In this document: piece by piece, positions 29,535-38,993 of the stretch
How positions within the stretch are numbered: the stretch's first letter is position 1
Layout of the letters: the number at the start of each line of letters is the position of its first letter
Assembly (NCBI GenBank): GCA_001725325.1
Contig: MEFY01000001.1
Coordinates: forward strand, 186,001-250,000
Direction of reading: 5' to 3'
Source: Leifsonia sp. SCN 70-46
GTDB lineage: Bacteria; Actinomycetota; Actinomycetes; Actinomycetales; Microbacteriaceae
DNA: 64,000 nt
Notes under the pieces: model-generated
What the model saw: only the letters and a program-made list of their open reading frames with translations
Database searches by the model: none
Told to the model about the DNA's origin: nothing
Translations under genes and position numbers: made by a program

Positions 29535-30836
29535 TTACAGTCCTTCGACTCGCAGAACGGATACGACAGCACTCACGACGGGCGTGGTGGCCAGGGCCTC
29601 GACGGTGGCGGCGAGGGCGGACTCGGATGCCTCGTGCGTGATGATCACAAGGGTAGCGGCAGCGTCGTCGCGCACGGTCTGCGAGACGCCCTCGACGGAG
29701 ACGCCGCGGTCGCTGAACAGGGTCGCGATCGCCGCGAGCACCCCGGGCTCGTCGAGCACGGTGAGCGTGATCTGGTAGCGCGTGGTGACGCTCGCCATGG
29801 GCAGCACGGGAAGGTTGGCGTGGGTGGACTCCGCGACGCCCGGGCCGCCGGCGACATGGCGGCGGGCGGCCGAGACGACGTCGCCCAGCACCGCCGAAGC
29901 GGTCTGGATGCCGCCCGCCCCCGCTCCGTAGAACATGAGGCTGCCCGCGGCCTCCGCCTCGACGAACACGGCGTTGTTGGCGCCGTGCACCGCCGCGAGC
30001 GGGTGGCTGAGCGGCACGAGCGCGGGGTGCACGCGCGCGCTCACGCCCTCGACCCCGTCGGCATCCGTGATGCGCTCGCAGATCGCGAGGAGCTTGACGA
30101 CGTAGCCGGCCTTGCGCGCCGCGAGCACCTGCTCGTGCGTGACCGTGGTCATGCCCTCGCGGTGCACGGCGTCGAGCGGCACCGTGGTGTGGAACGCGAG
30201 GCTCGCGAGGATCGCGGCCTTCTGCGCGGCGTCGAAGCCCTCGACGTCCGCCGTGGGGTCGGCCTCGGCGTAGCCCAGGCGCGTCGCCTCGGCGAGCGCG
30301 CCCTCGAGGGTGTCGCCCTCGGTGTCCATGCGGTCGAGGATGAAGTTCGTGGTGCCGTTGACGATGCCGAGGATGCGGCTCACGCGGTCGCCCGCGAGGC
30401 TGTCGCGCAGCGGGCGGATGATCGGGATCGCCCCGCCGACCGCGGCCTCGTAGTAGAGCTGGGCGCCGACCTGCTCGGCGGCCTCGAAGAGCTCGGGGCC
30501 GTGGTTCGCGAGCACCGCCTTGTTGGCGGTGATGACGTCCGCGCCCGAGTGCAGCGCCTGCAGGATGTACGTGCGCGCGGGCTCGATGCCGCCGATGAGC
30601 TCGACGACGATGTCGGCGCCGAGGATGAGCGACTCGGCGTCGGTCGTGAAGAGCTCCTTTGGCAGGGCGGTGTCGCGCTGCGCGTCGAGGTTGCGCACGG
30701 CGATGCCCACGACCTCGAGCCCGGCACCCGCGCGCTGGGCGAGCTCCGCGCCCTGCTCGAGGAGCAGGTGCGCGACCTGCGAGCCGACGCTGCCGCCGCC
30801 CAGGATCGCGACGCGGAGGTTGCGGTACTCGATCAT
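29535..30836 (-). CDS. hom: homoserine dehydrogenase
   Basis: 433 aa. NAD(P)-binding LRVAILGGGSVGSQVAHLL at the N-terminus, the catalytic core with GIVNGTTNFILDRM, and GYAEADPTADVEGFDAAQK (the homoserine DH signature). A C-terminal ACT domain (about residues 350-433, ITLTVLDEPGVLAAIATLF) should mediate feedback by threonine. The ATG overlaps the lysA stop by ATGA. Confidence 0.97.
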   Translation of the reverse strand: MIEYRNLRVAILGGGSVGSQVAHLLLEQGAELAQRAGAGLEVVGIAVRNLDAQRDTALPKELFTTDAESLILGADIVVELIGGIEPARTYILQALHSGADVITANKAVLANHGPELFEAAEQVGAQLYYEAAVGGAIPIIRPLRDSLAGDRVSRILGIVNGTTNFILDRMDTEGDTLEGALAEATRLGYAEADPTADVEGFDAAQKAAILASLAFHTTVPLDAVHREGMTTVTHEQVLAARKAGYVVKLLAICERITDADGVEGVSARVHPALVPLSHPLAAVHGANNAVFVEAEAAGSLMFYGAGAGGIQTASAVLGDVVSAARRHVAGGPGVAESTHANLPVLPMASVTTRYQITLTVLDEPGVLAAIATLFSDRGVSVEGVSQTVRDDAAATLVIITHEASESALAATVEALATTPVVSAVVSVLRVEGL

Positions 30837-32221
30837 CGTGTGACTCCCATGTCGCGGCTCAGCAGGTCTTCCTCTGTCTCGCCGCGCACGATGACGCGGG
30901 CCTCGCCGTCGAGGACTGCGACGACGGGCGGGCGGGCGAGGTAGTTGTAGTTGCTCGACATCGCCCAGCCGTACGCGCCCGTCGCGGGCACGCCCACGAG
31001 GTCGCCCGGCCGCACGTCGGAGGGCAGGTAGTCGGCGCGCACGACGATGTCGCCCGACTCGCAGTGCTTGCCCGCGATGCGCACGAGGGCGGGCTCGGCG
31101 TCGGACGCGCGGTTGGCGATGCGCACGGAGTAGTCGGCGCCGTAGAGGGACGGACGCACGTTGTCGCTCATGCCGCCGTCGACGCTCACGTACTTCCGGG
31201 TGGCGGCACCGTCGACCAGGACGTCCTTGATCGTGCCGACCGTGTAGAGCGTGGTCGTCGACGGGCCGATGATGGAACGCCCGGGCTCGATGGCGACGAC
31301 CGGAACGGGGATGCCCAGCTCCGCGGCGCCGCCCGCCACGATGTCGGCGAAGCGCACGGCGATCTCGTCGATGGACAGCGGCTCGTCGACGCTCGTGTAC
31401 GCGATGCCGAAGCCGCCGCCGAGGTTGAGCTCGGGGACCGGGCCGCCCTCGAGCAGCTCGGCGTGCAGGGCGAAGAGCCGGCGGGCCGCCTCCGCGAAGC
31501 CGTCGGACTCGAAGATCTGCGACCCGATGTGAGAGTGCAGGCCCAGGAACTGCAGCGAGGGGTGCGCGCGGATGAGCGCGACGTGGTCCGCGGCGTCGGC
31601 GAGCGGGATGCCGAACTTCTGGTCCTCGCGCGCGGTCGCCAGGTACTCGTGCGTGGAGGCGTGCACGCCGCTGTTGATGCGCAGGCGCACGGGCTGCACC
31701 CGGCCGTGGCGCTGCGCGGCGTCCGCGACGCGCTCGATCTCGATGCGGCTGTCGATGACGATCGCGCCCACGCCCACGCCCACGGCGCGGTCGATCTCGG
31801 CGAGCGACTTGTTGTTGCCGTGCAGTCCGAGCCGCGCCGCGTCGACCCCGGCGGCGAGCGCGACGGCGAGCTCTCCCCCGCTCGCGACGTCGATGTTGAG
31901 CCCCGCATCCGTCACCCACCTCGCGACCTCGGTGGAGAGGAACGCCTTGCCGGCGTAGTAGACCTTGGCCGCCGAGCCCACGCGGGCGAACTCGCGGTCG
32001 AACGAGGCGCGGATGCCCGCGGCGCGCGCCTTCACGTCGGCCTCGTCGACGACGTACACGGGCGTGCCGAACCGCTCGGCGAGCGCCGTGGCGCCCACGC
32101 CCGCGATCGTCAGCTCGCCCGACTCGGAGCGGGCCGCGTTGCGCGACCACACTGCGGCGGGAAGGCCGTTCGCGTCGTCGGGCACGGCGAGCCACGACGG
32201 GGCGAGCGGATTGGCTGACAC
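30833..32221 (-). CDS. lysA: diaminopimelate decarboxylase
   Basis: About 462 aa, PLP-dependent fold-type III. The lysine is in KVYYAGKAFLSTEV, the His-rich glycine loop in FLGLHSHIGSQI and the PLP phosphate loop in EPGRSIIGPS; the substrate cysteine lies in GKHCESGD. It makes lysine from meso-diaminopimelate. GTG at 32221 gives MSANPLAPSWLAV; GTG at 32227 or TTG at 32230 would add two or three residues. TAGGAT 8 nt upstream is a possible own promoter. Confidence 0.96.
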   Translation of the reverse strand: MSANPLAPSWLAVPDDANGLPAAVWSRNAARSESGELTIAGVGATALAERFGTPVYVVDEADVKARAAGIRASFDREFARVGSAAKVYYAGKAFLSTEVARWVTDAGLNIDVASGGELAVALAAGVDAARLGLHGNNKSLAEIDRAVGVGVGAIVIDSRIEIERVADAAQRHGRVQPVRLRINSGVHASTHEYLATAREDQKFGIPLADAADHVALIRAHPSLQFLGLHSHIGSQIFESDGFAEAARRLFALHAELLEGGPVPELNLGGGFGIAYTSVDEPLSIDEIAVRFADIVAGGAAELGIPVPVVAIEPGRSIIGPSTTTLYTVGTIKDVLVDGAATRKYVSVDGGMSDNVRPSLYGADYSVRIANRASDAEPALVRIAGKHCESGDIVVRADYLPSDVRPGDLVGVPATGAYGWAMSSNYNYLARPPVVAVLDGEARVIVRGETEEDLLSRDMGVTR

Positions 32222-32240
32222 GAGCACCAATCCTACGGGC

Positions 32241-33098
32241 CTAGCCGACGGCGGCCGGGCACGTCCCGAGCGTCGAGAGCGCGGGGTCGGAGAGGGCCGT
32301 GCCGTCGCCGTCGATGCCGATCACGAGGTCGGTGCCGACGATGTCCACCTTGTCGAGCGTGAGCGCCTGCGGCAGGAAGCCCGCGACGCAGAAGTCGCGC
32401 GAGTCGAGCAGATCGCCCGCGAGCGCGCTGAACTCGGGGCTCGCCCTCAGGTCGGCGACCGAGATCTCGTCCTTGCCCAGCAGGATGGTGACGGGGTCGA
32501 AGTTGATGCCGCCGTCCTTCGCCGTGGGGTTGAGGTCGACCGACACCGGGATGGTGAAGAAGAGCACCTTGAACTCCGTGCCGATGCGGATGAGCTCGTC
32601 CTCGATGCCGATCGACGTGAGGTCGACCCCCGTCATGAAGCCCTTGAGCTTCTCGACCTGGTCCTCGGACATCGTCACCTGGATGTCGAGCTTCTCGACG
32701 GGCTGCGCGCTGTCGAGGGGGACCTTGGCGGCGGTGATGGTCGCCGCACCCGAGATGTCGCCGAACGTGATGGTGTCGACATCCACGTTCACCTCGTCGA
32801 TGGCGCCGCGCGCCGCCTGCAGGAGCACGGAGCCCGGGCCGAGGTCGACGTCGACCTTCGCCGCGGGGTCGAGCTTGAGCACCTCGACGATGCGCTCGCG
32901 CACGTAGCCCTCGGCGTAGGTCTTCGCGTACGCGTCGGCGACGAAGAACCCGACGACGAGCAGCACCACGAGGATGACGAGCGCGATGAGCACGCCGATC
33001 CAGCGGCGGCGCCTGCGCGGGGGCGGCAGCTGCTCGATGACGACGGTGTCCGCCGCGGTCGGCTCGATCGGCACCGTGGGCTGGATCGGCTCGGCCAT
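32241..33098 (-). CDS. DUF2993/LmeA-like phospholipid-binding membrane protein
   Basis: 285 aa. A Pro/Arg-rich cytoplasmic N-terminus precedes one helix (IGVLIALVILVVLLVVGFFV, about residues 48-67). The extracytoplasmic part begins with YAEGYVRERIVEVLKLDPAA and matches the DUF2993 fold, which in mycobacterial LmeA binds phospholipids and influences lipomannan length. A role in envelope lipid handling is inferred. Its ATG overlaps the argS stop (TAATG), so it sits in the argS-lysA operon although its role is unrelated. Confidence 0.8.
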   Translation of the reverse strand: MAEPIQPTVPIEPTAADTVVIEQLPPPRRRRRWIGVLIALVILVVLLVVGFFVADAYAKTYAEGYVRERIVEVLKLDPAAKVDVDLGPGSVLLQAARGAIDEVNVDVDTITFGDISGAATITAAKVPLDSAQPVEKLDIQVTMSEDQVEKLKGFMTGVDLTSIGIEDELIRIGTEFKVLFFTIPVSVDLNPTAKDGGINFDPVTILLGKDEISVADLRASPEFSALAGDLLDSRDFCVAGFLPQALTLDKVDIVGTDLVIGIDGDGTALSDPALSTLGTCPAAVG

Positions 33099-34756
33099 TA
33101 CATCCTCTCGGGTGCGCTCACTCCCAGGAGTCCGAGGCTGTTGCGGAGCACCTGGCCCACGGCGTCGTTGAGCCAGAGGCGCGTGCGGTGGAGGTCCGTG
33201 ACATCCTCGTCGCCCAGCGGGGTGACGCGGCAGTTGTCGTACCACCGGTGATAGGCCCCGGCTAGCTCCTCAGCGTAGCGGGCGACGCGGTGGGGCTCGC
33301 GGAGCTCCGCGGCCTGACGCACCACACGCGGGAACTCGGCGAGGATGCCCAGCAGGATGCTCTCGGTCTCGTGCTCGAGCAGCGACGCGTCGAAGGCCGA
33401 GCGGTCGACGCCCGACGCCGCGGCGTTGCGCGCCACTGAGTTGGTGCGCGCGTGCGCGTACTGCACGTAGAAGACGGGGTTGTCGTTGGTCTTGCGGCCC
33501 CACAGGTCGAGGTCGATGTCGACCTGCGAGTCGATCGAGCTGCGCACGAGGGCGTAGCGGCCGGCGTCGACGCCCACGGCCTCGACGAGGTCCTCCAGCG
33601 TCACGACCGTGCCCGCGCGCTTCGACATGCGCACGGGCTCGCCGTCGCGCACGAGGTTCACGAGCTGGCCGATGAGGATCTCGAGGTTCACGTACGGCAC
33701 GTCGCCGAACGCCTTCGTCATGGCCATGAGGCGCTTGACGTAGCCGTGGTGGTCGGCGCCCAGCATGATGAGGTTGCGCTCGAACCCGCGCTCCCTCTTG
33801 TTGAGGTAGTAGGCGAGGTCGCCCGAGATGTAGCCGGCCTCGCCGTCGCTCTTGATGACGACGCGGTCCTTGTCGTCGTCGTAGTCGGTCGACCTGAACC
33901 ACGTCGCGCCGTCGGCCTCGTAGATCGCGCCCAGCTCGCGGAGCCGGTCGATCGCGTGCTCGACGGCCCCCGACTCGTGCAGCTCGTTCTCGTGGAAGTA
34001 GACGTCGAACACGACGCCGAACTCGTGGAGCGCCGCCTTGATGTCGCCGAACATGAGCTCGACGCCGTTCGCCCGGAACACCTCCTGCTGCTCGTCGCGC
34101 GGGAGCGCCGCGAGGTTGCCCGGGTACAGGTTGATGACGCGAGCCGCGATGTCGGCGATGTACGCGCCGCCGTAGCCGTCCTCCGGCGCGGGCTCGCCGA
34201 GGTAGCTCGCGAGCAGGCTGCGCGCGAACCTGTCGATCTGCGCGCCATGGTCGTTGAAGTAGTACTCGCGCGTGACGAGGCCGCCCTGCGACTGGAAGAT
34301 GCGCGCGAGGCTGTCACCCACCGCGGCCCAGCGCACGCCGCCGATGTGGATGGGGCCCGTGGGGTTGGCCGACACGAACTCGAGGTTGATGCGCACGCCC
34401 GCGTACAGGTCGCCGTCGCCGTACGCGGCGCCCTGCTCGACGATCGTCTTGGCGAGCGCGCCCGCCGAGGCGGCGTCGAGGGTGATGTTGATGAACCCCG
34501 GGCCCGCGACATCCACCGAGGCCACGCCGTCGAGGGCGCGCACGCCCTCGGCGATCTCGTCGGCGAGCTCGCGCGGGTTCGCGCCGAGCGGCTTCGCGAG
34601 CTTCATGGCGATGTTCGACGCCCAGTCGCCGTGCTCGCGGTTGCGCGGGCGCTCCAGCACGAGGTCGTCGACGGTGAGGTCCACGGCTCCCCCGCGTCGC
34701 GCGACGATGCCCGTGACGACGGTGAGCATGGCGGCGGAGAGGTCTGCGGGATTCAC
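33098..34756 (-). CDS. argS: arginyl-tRNA synthetase
   Basis: 552 aa class-I synthetase. The HIGH-type motif is [15 protein letters not shown], and the KMSKS equivalent is RMSKRAG, here an intact MSK form. The C-terminal DALR anticodon-binding domain ends with [21 protein letters not shown] at 34756 is used; TAAGCT ends 8 nt upstream. It charges the tRNA-Arg family, one member of which lies at 36331. Confidence 0.97.
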   Translation of the reverse strand: MNPADLSAAMLTVVTGIVARRGGAVDLTVDDLVLERPRNREHGDWASNIAMKLAKPLGANPRELADEIAEGVRALDGVASVDVAGPGFINITLDAASAGALAKTIVEQGAAYGDGDLYAGVRINLEFVSANPTGPIHIGGVRWAAVGDSLARIFQSQGGLVTREYYFNDHGAQIDRFARSLLASYLGEPAPEDGYGGAYIADIAARVINLYPGNLAALPRDEQQEVFRANGVELMFGDIKAALHEFGVVFDVYFHENELHESGAVEHAIDRLRELGAIYEADGATWFRSTDYDDDKDRVVIKSDGEAGYISGDLAYYLNKRERGFERNLIMLGADHHGYVKRLMAMTKAFGDVPYVNLEILIGQLVNLVRDGEPVRMSKRAGTVVTLEDLVEAVGVDAGRYALVRSSIDSQVDIDLDLWGRKTNDNPVFYVQYAHARTNSVARNAAASGVDRSAFDASLLEHETESILLGILAEFPRVVRQAAELREPHRVARYAEELAGAYHRWYDNCRVTPLGDEDVTDLHRTRLWLNDAVGQVLRNSLGLLGVSAPERM

Positions 34757-34764
34757 GAGGCTCA

Positions 34765-34770
34765 AGCTTA
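34765..34770 (-). promoter_or_regulatory. probable -10 box TAAGCT for argS operon
   Basis: TAAGCT lies 8 nt before the argS GTG, slightly further than most leaderless cases here, without a ribosome-binding site. Confidence 0.4.
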
Positions 34771-34820
34771 GCCGCGCGTGCCGCGCGAGAATCCGGGACG
34801 ACCCGACCGACAATGGGGGC

Positions 34821-35393
34821 ATGTCCTCTCGTCGCGCCCTGCTCCTGGCCCCGCTGCTCCTGCTCGCGCTCGCGGGCTGCGTCCCCGGCGACCCGGGGGC
34901 GACGGCCGACCCGACGCTGCCGCCGCCTCCCAGCATCACGCCCAACCCCACGCCCACGATCACGGCGACGCCCGGCCCCGAGACCGAGCCTGTCACCCTA
35001 GGGTGCTCCGACCTGCTCACGCCCCAGGCTGTCTACGACTACAACCCCAACGTGAGCCTGCTGCCGAGCTTCTCCCCCGACGCCGCATCGCCCGCGGGCC
35101 GCGCCCTCGCACAGCAGGGCATCGCCTGCAGCCTCGTCAACCAGACGAGCGGGATGACCGTCGACTTCGGCGTCGTCGCGTACACGGCCGACGCCCTCGC
35201 CGCCAAGAAGGATGCCGTGGCCGCATCCTCGACAGCCGCCGCCGACTACGACGGCTACTTCGACGTGATCGACGGGGTCGGCACCGCGCAGGTCTTCTCC
35301 GGCTCGTACTACCTGACCGTCACCTCGGGCGAGTTCGGCTCGTCGGGCGACATCGCACCCCTCGTGGCGATGGCGGTCAGCACTCTCGGCTAG
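34821..35393 (+). CDS. secreted lipoprotein of unknown function
   Basis: 190 aa. The signal [19 protein letters not shown] ends in lipobox LAGC (Cys about 19), so the protein is lipid-anchored outside the membrane. A Pro/Thr-rich linker (about residues 30-55) leads to a domain with two cysteines (GCSDLLTP and GIACSLV) that may form a disulfide. No named family was recognised. It is divergent from argS and its stop shares CTAG with the transglutaminase gene. A GACAAT hexamer lies 6 nt before the ATG. Confidence 0.82.
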   Translation: MSSRRALLLAPLLLLALAGCVPGDPGATADPTLPPPPSITPNPTPTITATPGPETEPVTLGCSDLLTPQAVYDYNPNVSLLPSFSPDAASPAGRALAQQGIACSLVNQTSGMTVDFGVVAYTADALAAKKDAVAASSTAAADYDGYFDVIDGVGTAQVFSGSYYLTVTSGEFGSSGDIAPLVAMAVSTLG

Positions 35394-36184
35394 CCCAGCT
35401 GCACGAGCTCCTCGACGCGGTCGAGCGGCAGGGCGTCGACGACGGCGAGCACCCTCAGGTCGGTGAGCACGAGGTCGGCCCAGTGGTTGGTCAGGAAGGC
35501 GATGTCGGCGGCGTCGCGCCCCGTCGAGATGCGCACCATGCTCTCGCGCGGGGCCAGGCGCGTCGCATCCACCACCCACCAGGCGCCGTCGACGTAGGCC
35601 TCGGCGACCGCGTGGAAGTCCATGGGCGAGAGGCCCGGCGCGTAGACGGCGACCATGCGCGCGGGCACGTCGAGCGCGCGCAGGAGGGCGATGACGAGGT
35701 GCGCGTAGTCGCGGCACACGCCCCGGCGGGCGAGGAGCGTCTGCTCGGCCCCGTCGGTCGGCAGGCTCGAGCCCGGCACGTAGCGCAGGCGCTCCCACAC
35801 CCACAGGGTGACGGCCGAGAGCAGGGCGTGGCCGGAGAGGCCCGCGAACTCGGAGCGCGCCGTGGGGGTGAGGCTGTCGGACTCGCAGTACCTGCTCGGC
35901 CGCAGGTAGGTGACGAGGTCGAGCTCGACGAGGGGCGCCGCCTCGGACCTGCCCGCGACCTCCGCGGCGTAGTCGACCACCATGCGCCCCGGCCCCGAGA
36001 CGAACTGGTGCAGGCGCGTGCCGTGCTGGTCGGTGAGCTCGGTCGCCTGCTGCGGCTGCCCGTCGAGGATGAACGAGAGCGTCTCCGACGTGATGGCGGA
36101 GGCCTGCGCGACCGCGATGCTGAACACCATGTTGGTCGTGCCGCGGATATCGAGCTCGAGGTGGCTCGTCACGGTCCGCTGCAT
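35390..36184 (-). CDS. transglutaminase-like family protein
   Basis: 264 aa. An N-terminal beta-rich region is followed by the transglutaminase-like core with the Cys-His-Asp triad in RRGVCRDYAHLVIALLRALD, DFHAVAEAY and WWVVDAT. ARMVAVYAPGL between them is typical. No signal peptide is seen, as for many bacterial transglutaminase-like proteins thought to act as peptidases or amidases. ATG at 36184 has CGGAGA just upstream and a CAGTAT hexamer before it. Substrate unknown. Confidence 0.88.
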   Translation of the reverse strand: MQRTVTSHLELDIRGTTNMVFSIAVAQASAITSETLSFILDGQPQQATELTDQHGTRLHQFVSGPGRMVVDYAAEVAGRSEAAPLVELDLVTYLRPSRYCESDSLTPTARSEFAGLSGHALLSAVTLWVWERLRYVPGSSLPTDGAEQTLLARRGVCRDYAHLVIALLRALDVPARMVAVYAPGLSPMDFHAVAEAYVDGAWWVVDATRLAPRESMVRISTGRDAADIAFLTNHWADLVLTDLRVLAVVDALPLDRVEELVQLG

Positions 36185-36205
36185 TCTCCGATACTGTCAC
36201 GCCGC

Positions 36206-36280
36206 GCCCGCCTGCCCGTCATTTGCCCCGAACCGGGCCTACCGGAACCCGATAACCCCGGTTCGGGGCAAACGGCGGGC
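36206..36280. repeat. long inverted repeat next to tRNA-Arg
   Basis: TTTGCCCCGAACCGGG at 36222-36237 and its exact reverse complement at 36257-36272 form 16-bp perfect arms with a 19-nt loop. An outer 7-bp stem GCCCGCC/GGCGGGC (36206-36212 with 36274-36280) extends it. The loop repeats the theme (ACCGGAACCCG). No T-tract follows on either strand, so it is not a standard terminator. It lies between the transglutaminase start and the tRNA gene. Confidence 0.7.
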
Positions 36281-36330
36281 GGTGATGGGATGCACGCCAG
36301 CCGCTGGTAGCCTTGGTGACGCACTCCCGG

Positions 36331-36405
36331 GCCCCCATAGCTCAGGGGATAGAGCACCGCCCTCCGGAGGCGGGGGCGCAGGTTCGAATCCTGCTGGGGG
36401 CACCA
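36331..36405 (+). tRNA. tRNA-Arg (anticodon CCG)
   Basis: A full cloverleaf is readable. The acceptor stem GCCCCCA pairs with TGGGGGC, the D-arm is GCTC..GAGC, and the anticodon stem CCGCC/GGCGG encloses loop CTCCGGA with anticodon CCG (36364-36366). The T-arm is GCAGG-TTCGAAT-CCTGC. The discriminator A is followed by encoded CCA. It reads the CGG arginine codon. Confidence 0.97.
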
Positions 36406-36432
36406 GCACTCATCTGCGTCCGGCATCCCGGG

Positions 36433-37224
36433 CTACTCATCGATGGGGCTCGCGAACACCACAACCTCGTCGTGCTCGCTGTCGTAGACCATCTGGATGG
36501 CTGTCGGCCCCGGGAACGCGGACTTCAGCTCGCCGGGGAAGCCCGTGAGGTCCGACCTGAACTGGGTGTGCGCGGGGAAGCTGCCGACCGCGCACCCCCA
36601 CAGCAGCTGGCCGGAGAATCCGTTGTCGTTCGACTGGGCGTCGCGCTCCGAGTAGGCGCCCATACAGGTCCCTCCCGACGCTGAGCCGAACATGTCACTC
36701 GCGAAGACGACGACGCGCACGCCGTGGAAAGCCTGGAAGGTGCGCGCGCCGGTCGAGCTCGAGGTGAAGAAGTCGAGGGTTGGGTACCCCGCGTCCGGCG
36801 AGAGTCGCGCAAGCTGCTCCGCGCCCGTCTGGAGCGGGTCCGGCTGCACGCGCTCGACGACGACGAGGGTTGTGGCAATGAGGCTCGCGACCGCCGCGAG
36901 CCCTGCGATCGCGAAGCACGTCGAGCGCCGCACGTGCGCGAGCCGCGCCGCGGCCCGCCCGAGCACGGACAGCACGGCCCGTGCGGCGACGCGGCCGCGG
37001 AGCTCGTGCTCGGGCTCCGGCTCCTTGTCGACCACGACCTCGGCGAACGGGAACGGGAACGCGACGTCCGGGCGCGCGGGCTCCTGCGCGACGGACGGCG
37101 GTTCCGGGCGGTCCCGCTGCTCGAGCGCCCGCAGCCGCTCGAGGGCCGCCACATCCTCGTGGATGTCGGCGCCCGGACCGTAGGCCCGCCGGCGGAGTGT
37201 CTCGAGCTCGTCGCGGTCGGCCAT
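36433..37224 (-). CDS. membrane-anchored protein of unknown function
   Basis: 263 aa. The N-terminus MADRDELETLRRRAYGPGAD and following Pro/Glu-rich stretch are cytoplasmic; one helix (CFAIAGLAAVASLIATTLVV, about residues 103-122) leads to an extracytoplasmic domain with two cysteines (GGTCMGAYSE and LWGCAVGSF). No family recognised. ATG at 37224 is chosen because GACAAT lies 7 nt before it; an in-frame ATG at 37248 would add eight residues. Convergent with the tRNA-Arg gene. Confidence 0.78.
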   Translation of the reverse strand: MADRDELETLRRRAYGPGADIHEDVAALERLRALEQRDRPEPPSVAQEPARPDVAFPFPFAEVVVDKEPEPEHELRGRVAARAVLSVLGRAAARLAHVRRSTCFAIAGLAAVASLIATTLVVVERVQPDPLQTGAEQLARLSPDAGYPTLDFFTSSSTGARTFQAFHGVRVVVFASDMFGSASGGTCMGAYSERDAQSNDNGFSGQLLWGCAVGSFPAHTQFRSDLTGFPGELKSAFPGPTAIQMVYDSEHDEVVVFASPIDE

Positions 37225-37231
37225 ACCGGAG

Positions 37232-37237
37232 ATTGTC
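37232..37237 (-). promoter_or_regulatory. leaderless -10 box GACAAT
   Basis: GACAAT, 7 nt, then ATG at 37224 on the minus strand. It faces TACCGT for the divergent aminotransferase gene. Confidence 0.4.
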
Positions 37238-37274
37238 TCATCCCCCACATCTGGTCGCCCGGCTGTTCCCTTGC

Positions 37275-37280
37275 TACCGT
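37275..37280 (+). promoter_or_regulatory. leaderless -10 box TACCGT
   Basis: TACCGT followed by 6 nt and the ATG at 37287, with no ribosome-binding site. Confidence 0.45.
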
Positions 37281-37286
37281 CGCAGC

Positions 37287-38993
37287 ATGGATCACCCCGC
37301 CGCGATCCCGCCCGCCGACCCGGCGCTCGTGGACTCCCCCCTGCTGCAGCGCATCCGCGAGTCTGTGATCGGCGACGACCAGGTCACGCCCGGCCCGTTC
37401 GGCCCCCGGCGCGTCACCTACGCGGACTACACGGCGAGCGGCAGGTCGCTCGGGTTCATCGAGGCGTTCATCCGCGACGAGGTGCTCCCCCGCTACGCCA
37501 ACACGCACACGGAGTCGAGCGGCACGGGCCTACAGACGACGCGCCTGCGCGAGGATGCCCGCGACACGATCCACTCCGCGGTGCACGGCGACGACGACTC
37601 CGTCGTGATCTTCGCGGGAAGCGGGTCGACCGCCGCCATCGACAAGCTCATCGGGATCATGGGGCTGCGCATCCCCGCCGACCTCGACCGGCGGTACGGC
37701 TTCGGTGCGAGCATCCCGCAGGAGGAGCGGCCCGTCGTGTTCCTCGGCCCGTTCGAGCACCACAGCAACGAGCTGCCGTGGCGCGAGTCGATAGCCGACG
37801 TCGTCGTCATCCACGAGAACGCCGACGGCCGCGTCGACCTCGACGACCTGCGCGCGCGGCTCGACGAGCACGCCGACCGCCGGCTCAAGATCGGCTCGTT
37901 CAGCGCCGCGAGCAACGTCACGGGAATCGTCGTCGACTCCGGGCTCATCACGCAGGTGCTGCACGAGCACGGCGCGCTGGCCTTCTGGGACTTCGCGGCC
38001 GCGGCGCCCTACGTCGACATCGACATGCGGCTCGGCTACGACGCCGTGTTCCTCTCGCCGCACAAGTTCATCGGCGGGCCCGGCACACCGGGCATCCTCG
38101 TCGCCCGCAAGCACCTGCTGTCGAACTCGGTGCCCGACATGGTGGGCGGCGGCACGGTCGCCTACGTCAACCCGCTCGAGCACCGCTACCTCACGCACCC
38201 CGCGCACCGCGAGGAGGCGGGGACCCCGGCGATCATCGAGTCGATCCGCGCCGGGCTCGTCTTCGGGCTCAAGGAGGCCGTCGGGGTGGACACGATCCAT
38301 GCGCTCGAGCACGACTTCTTGCGGCGCGCGCTCGCGGCGTGGGGCGCGCACCCGGCCATCCAGGTGCTCGGCAACCCGCTCGCCGAGCGGCTCTCGATAG
38401 TGAGCTTCGTCATCAAACGGCCCGACGGGCGGTACCTGCACCACAACGCCGTCGTCGCGATCCTCAACGACCTCTTCGGCATCCAGTCGCGCGGCGGATG
38501 CTCGTGCGCGGGCCCCTACGGCCACCGGCTGCTCGGCATCGACCTCGAGCGCTCGCACGAGTTCGAGCGCGAGATCACGGGAGGATGCGAGGGCATCAAG
38601 CCCGGGTGGGTGCGCGTGAGCTTCAACTACTTCATCAGCGACACCGTGTTCGAGTACATCGTGCGCGCCGTCACGATGATCGCAGAGCACGGCCACAAGC
38701 TCGTGCCGCAGTACCGCTTCTCGCTCGCGTCGGGCCTGTGGCGGCACGAGGACGGCCCCGTCGAGCCGCCCCTGCGCCTCGCCCAGGTCGGGTACGACGC
38801 GGAGGGCCGGCTCACGTACCCGCGGCACGACGACACGGCGCCCGAGTCGGTGCTCGCCGAGTACCTCGAGGCGGCGCAGGAGCTCTTCGACTCGCTGCCG
38901 GAGCCCGCGGACGGACACGTCGCCGACCTCGTGAGCGCCGACTTCGAGCACCTGCGCTGGTTCGACCTGCCGGAGGCGTCGCTGCGCGCCTAG
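37287..38993 (+). CDS. class-V aminotransferase (cysteine desulfurase-like)
   Basis: 568 aa, longer than typical cysteine desulfurases (about 400 aa). The PLP lysine is in FLSPHKFIGGPGTPG, GPFEHHSNELPWRE contacts the cofactor, and the mobile-loop region reads RGGCSCAGPYGHRLLG with two cysteines. The extra C-terminal 130 residues include VSFNYFISDTVFEYIVRAV and a tail without assigned domain. Long SufS-like proteins of this kind occur in actinobacteria; the actual reaction (desulfurase, lyase or another) is not known. No suf or isc gene is adjacent, so it is not the main iron-sulfur assembly enzyme by context. Confidence 0.88.
   Translation: MDHPAAIPPADPALVDSPLLQRIRESVIGDDQVTPGPFGPRRVTYADYTASGRSLGFIEAFIRDEVLPRYANTHTESSGTGLQTTRLREDARDTIHSAVHGDDDSVVIFAGSGSTAAIDKLIGIMGLRIPADLDRRYGFGASIPQEERPVVFLGPFEHHSNELPWRESIADVVVIHENADGRVDLDDLRARLDEHADRRLKIGSFSAASNVTGIVVDSGLITQVLHEHGALAFWDFAAAAPYVDIDMRLGYDAVFLSPHKFIGGPGTPGILVARKHLLSNSVPDMVGGGTVAYVNPLEHRYLTHPAHREEAGTPAIIESIRAGLVFGLKEAVGVDTIHALEHDFLRRALAAWGAHPAIQVLGNPLAERLSIVSFVIKRPDGRYLHHNAVVAILNDLFGIQSRGGCSCAGPYGHRLLGIDLERSHEFEREITGGCEGIKPGWVRVSFNYFISDTVFEYIVRAVTMIAEHGHKLVPQYRFSLASGLWRHEDGPVEPPLRLAQVGYDAEGRLTYPRHDDTAPESVLAEYLEAAQELFDSLPEPADGHVADLVSADFEHLRWFDLPEASLRA

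Noticed and set aside
28441-30840. Threonine attenuator or riboswitch in the thr genes
   Set aside because: Genes are 1-4 nt apart or overlapping; there is no leader peptide with Thr/Ile codons or terminator/antiterminator fold.
36331-36405. tRNA-Arg as integration (att) site of a mobile element
   Set aside because: No integrase, no duplicated tRNA 3' end and no phage or plasmid genes are found on either side.
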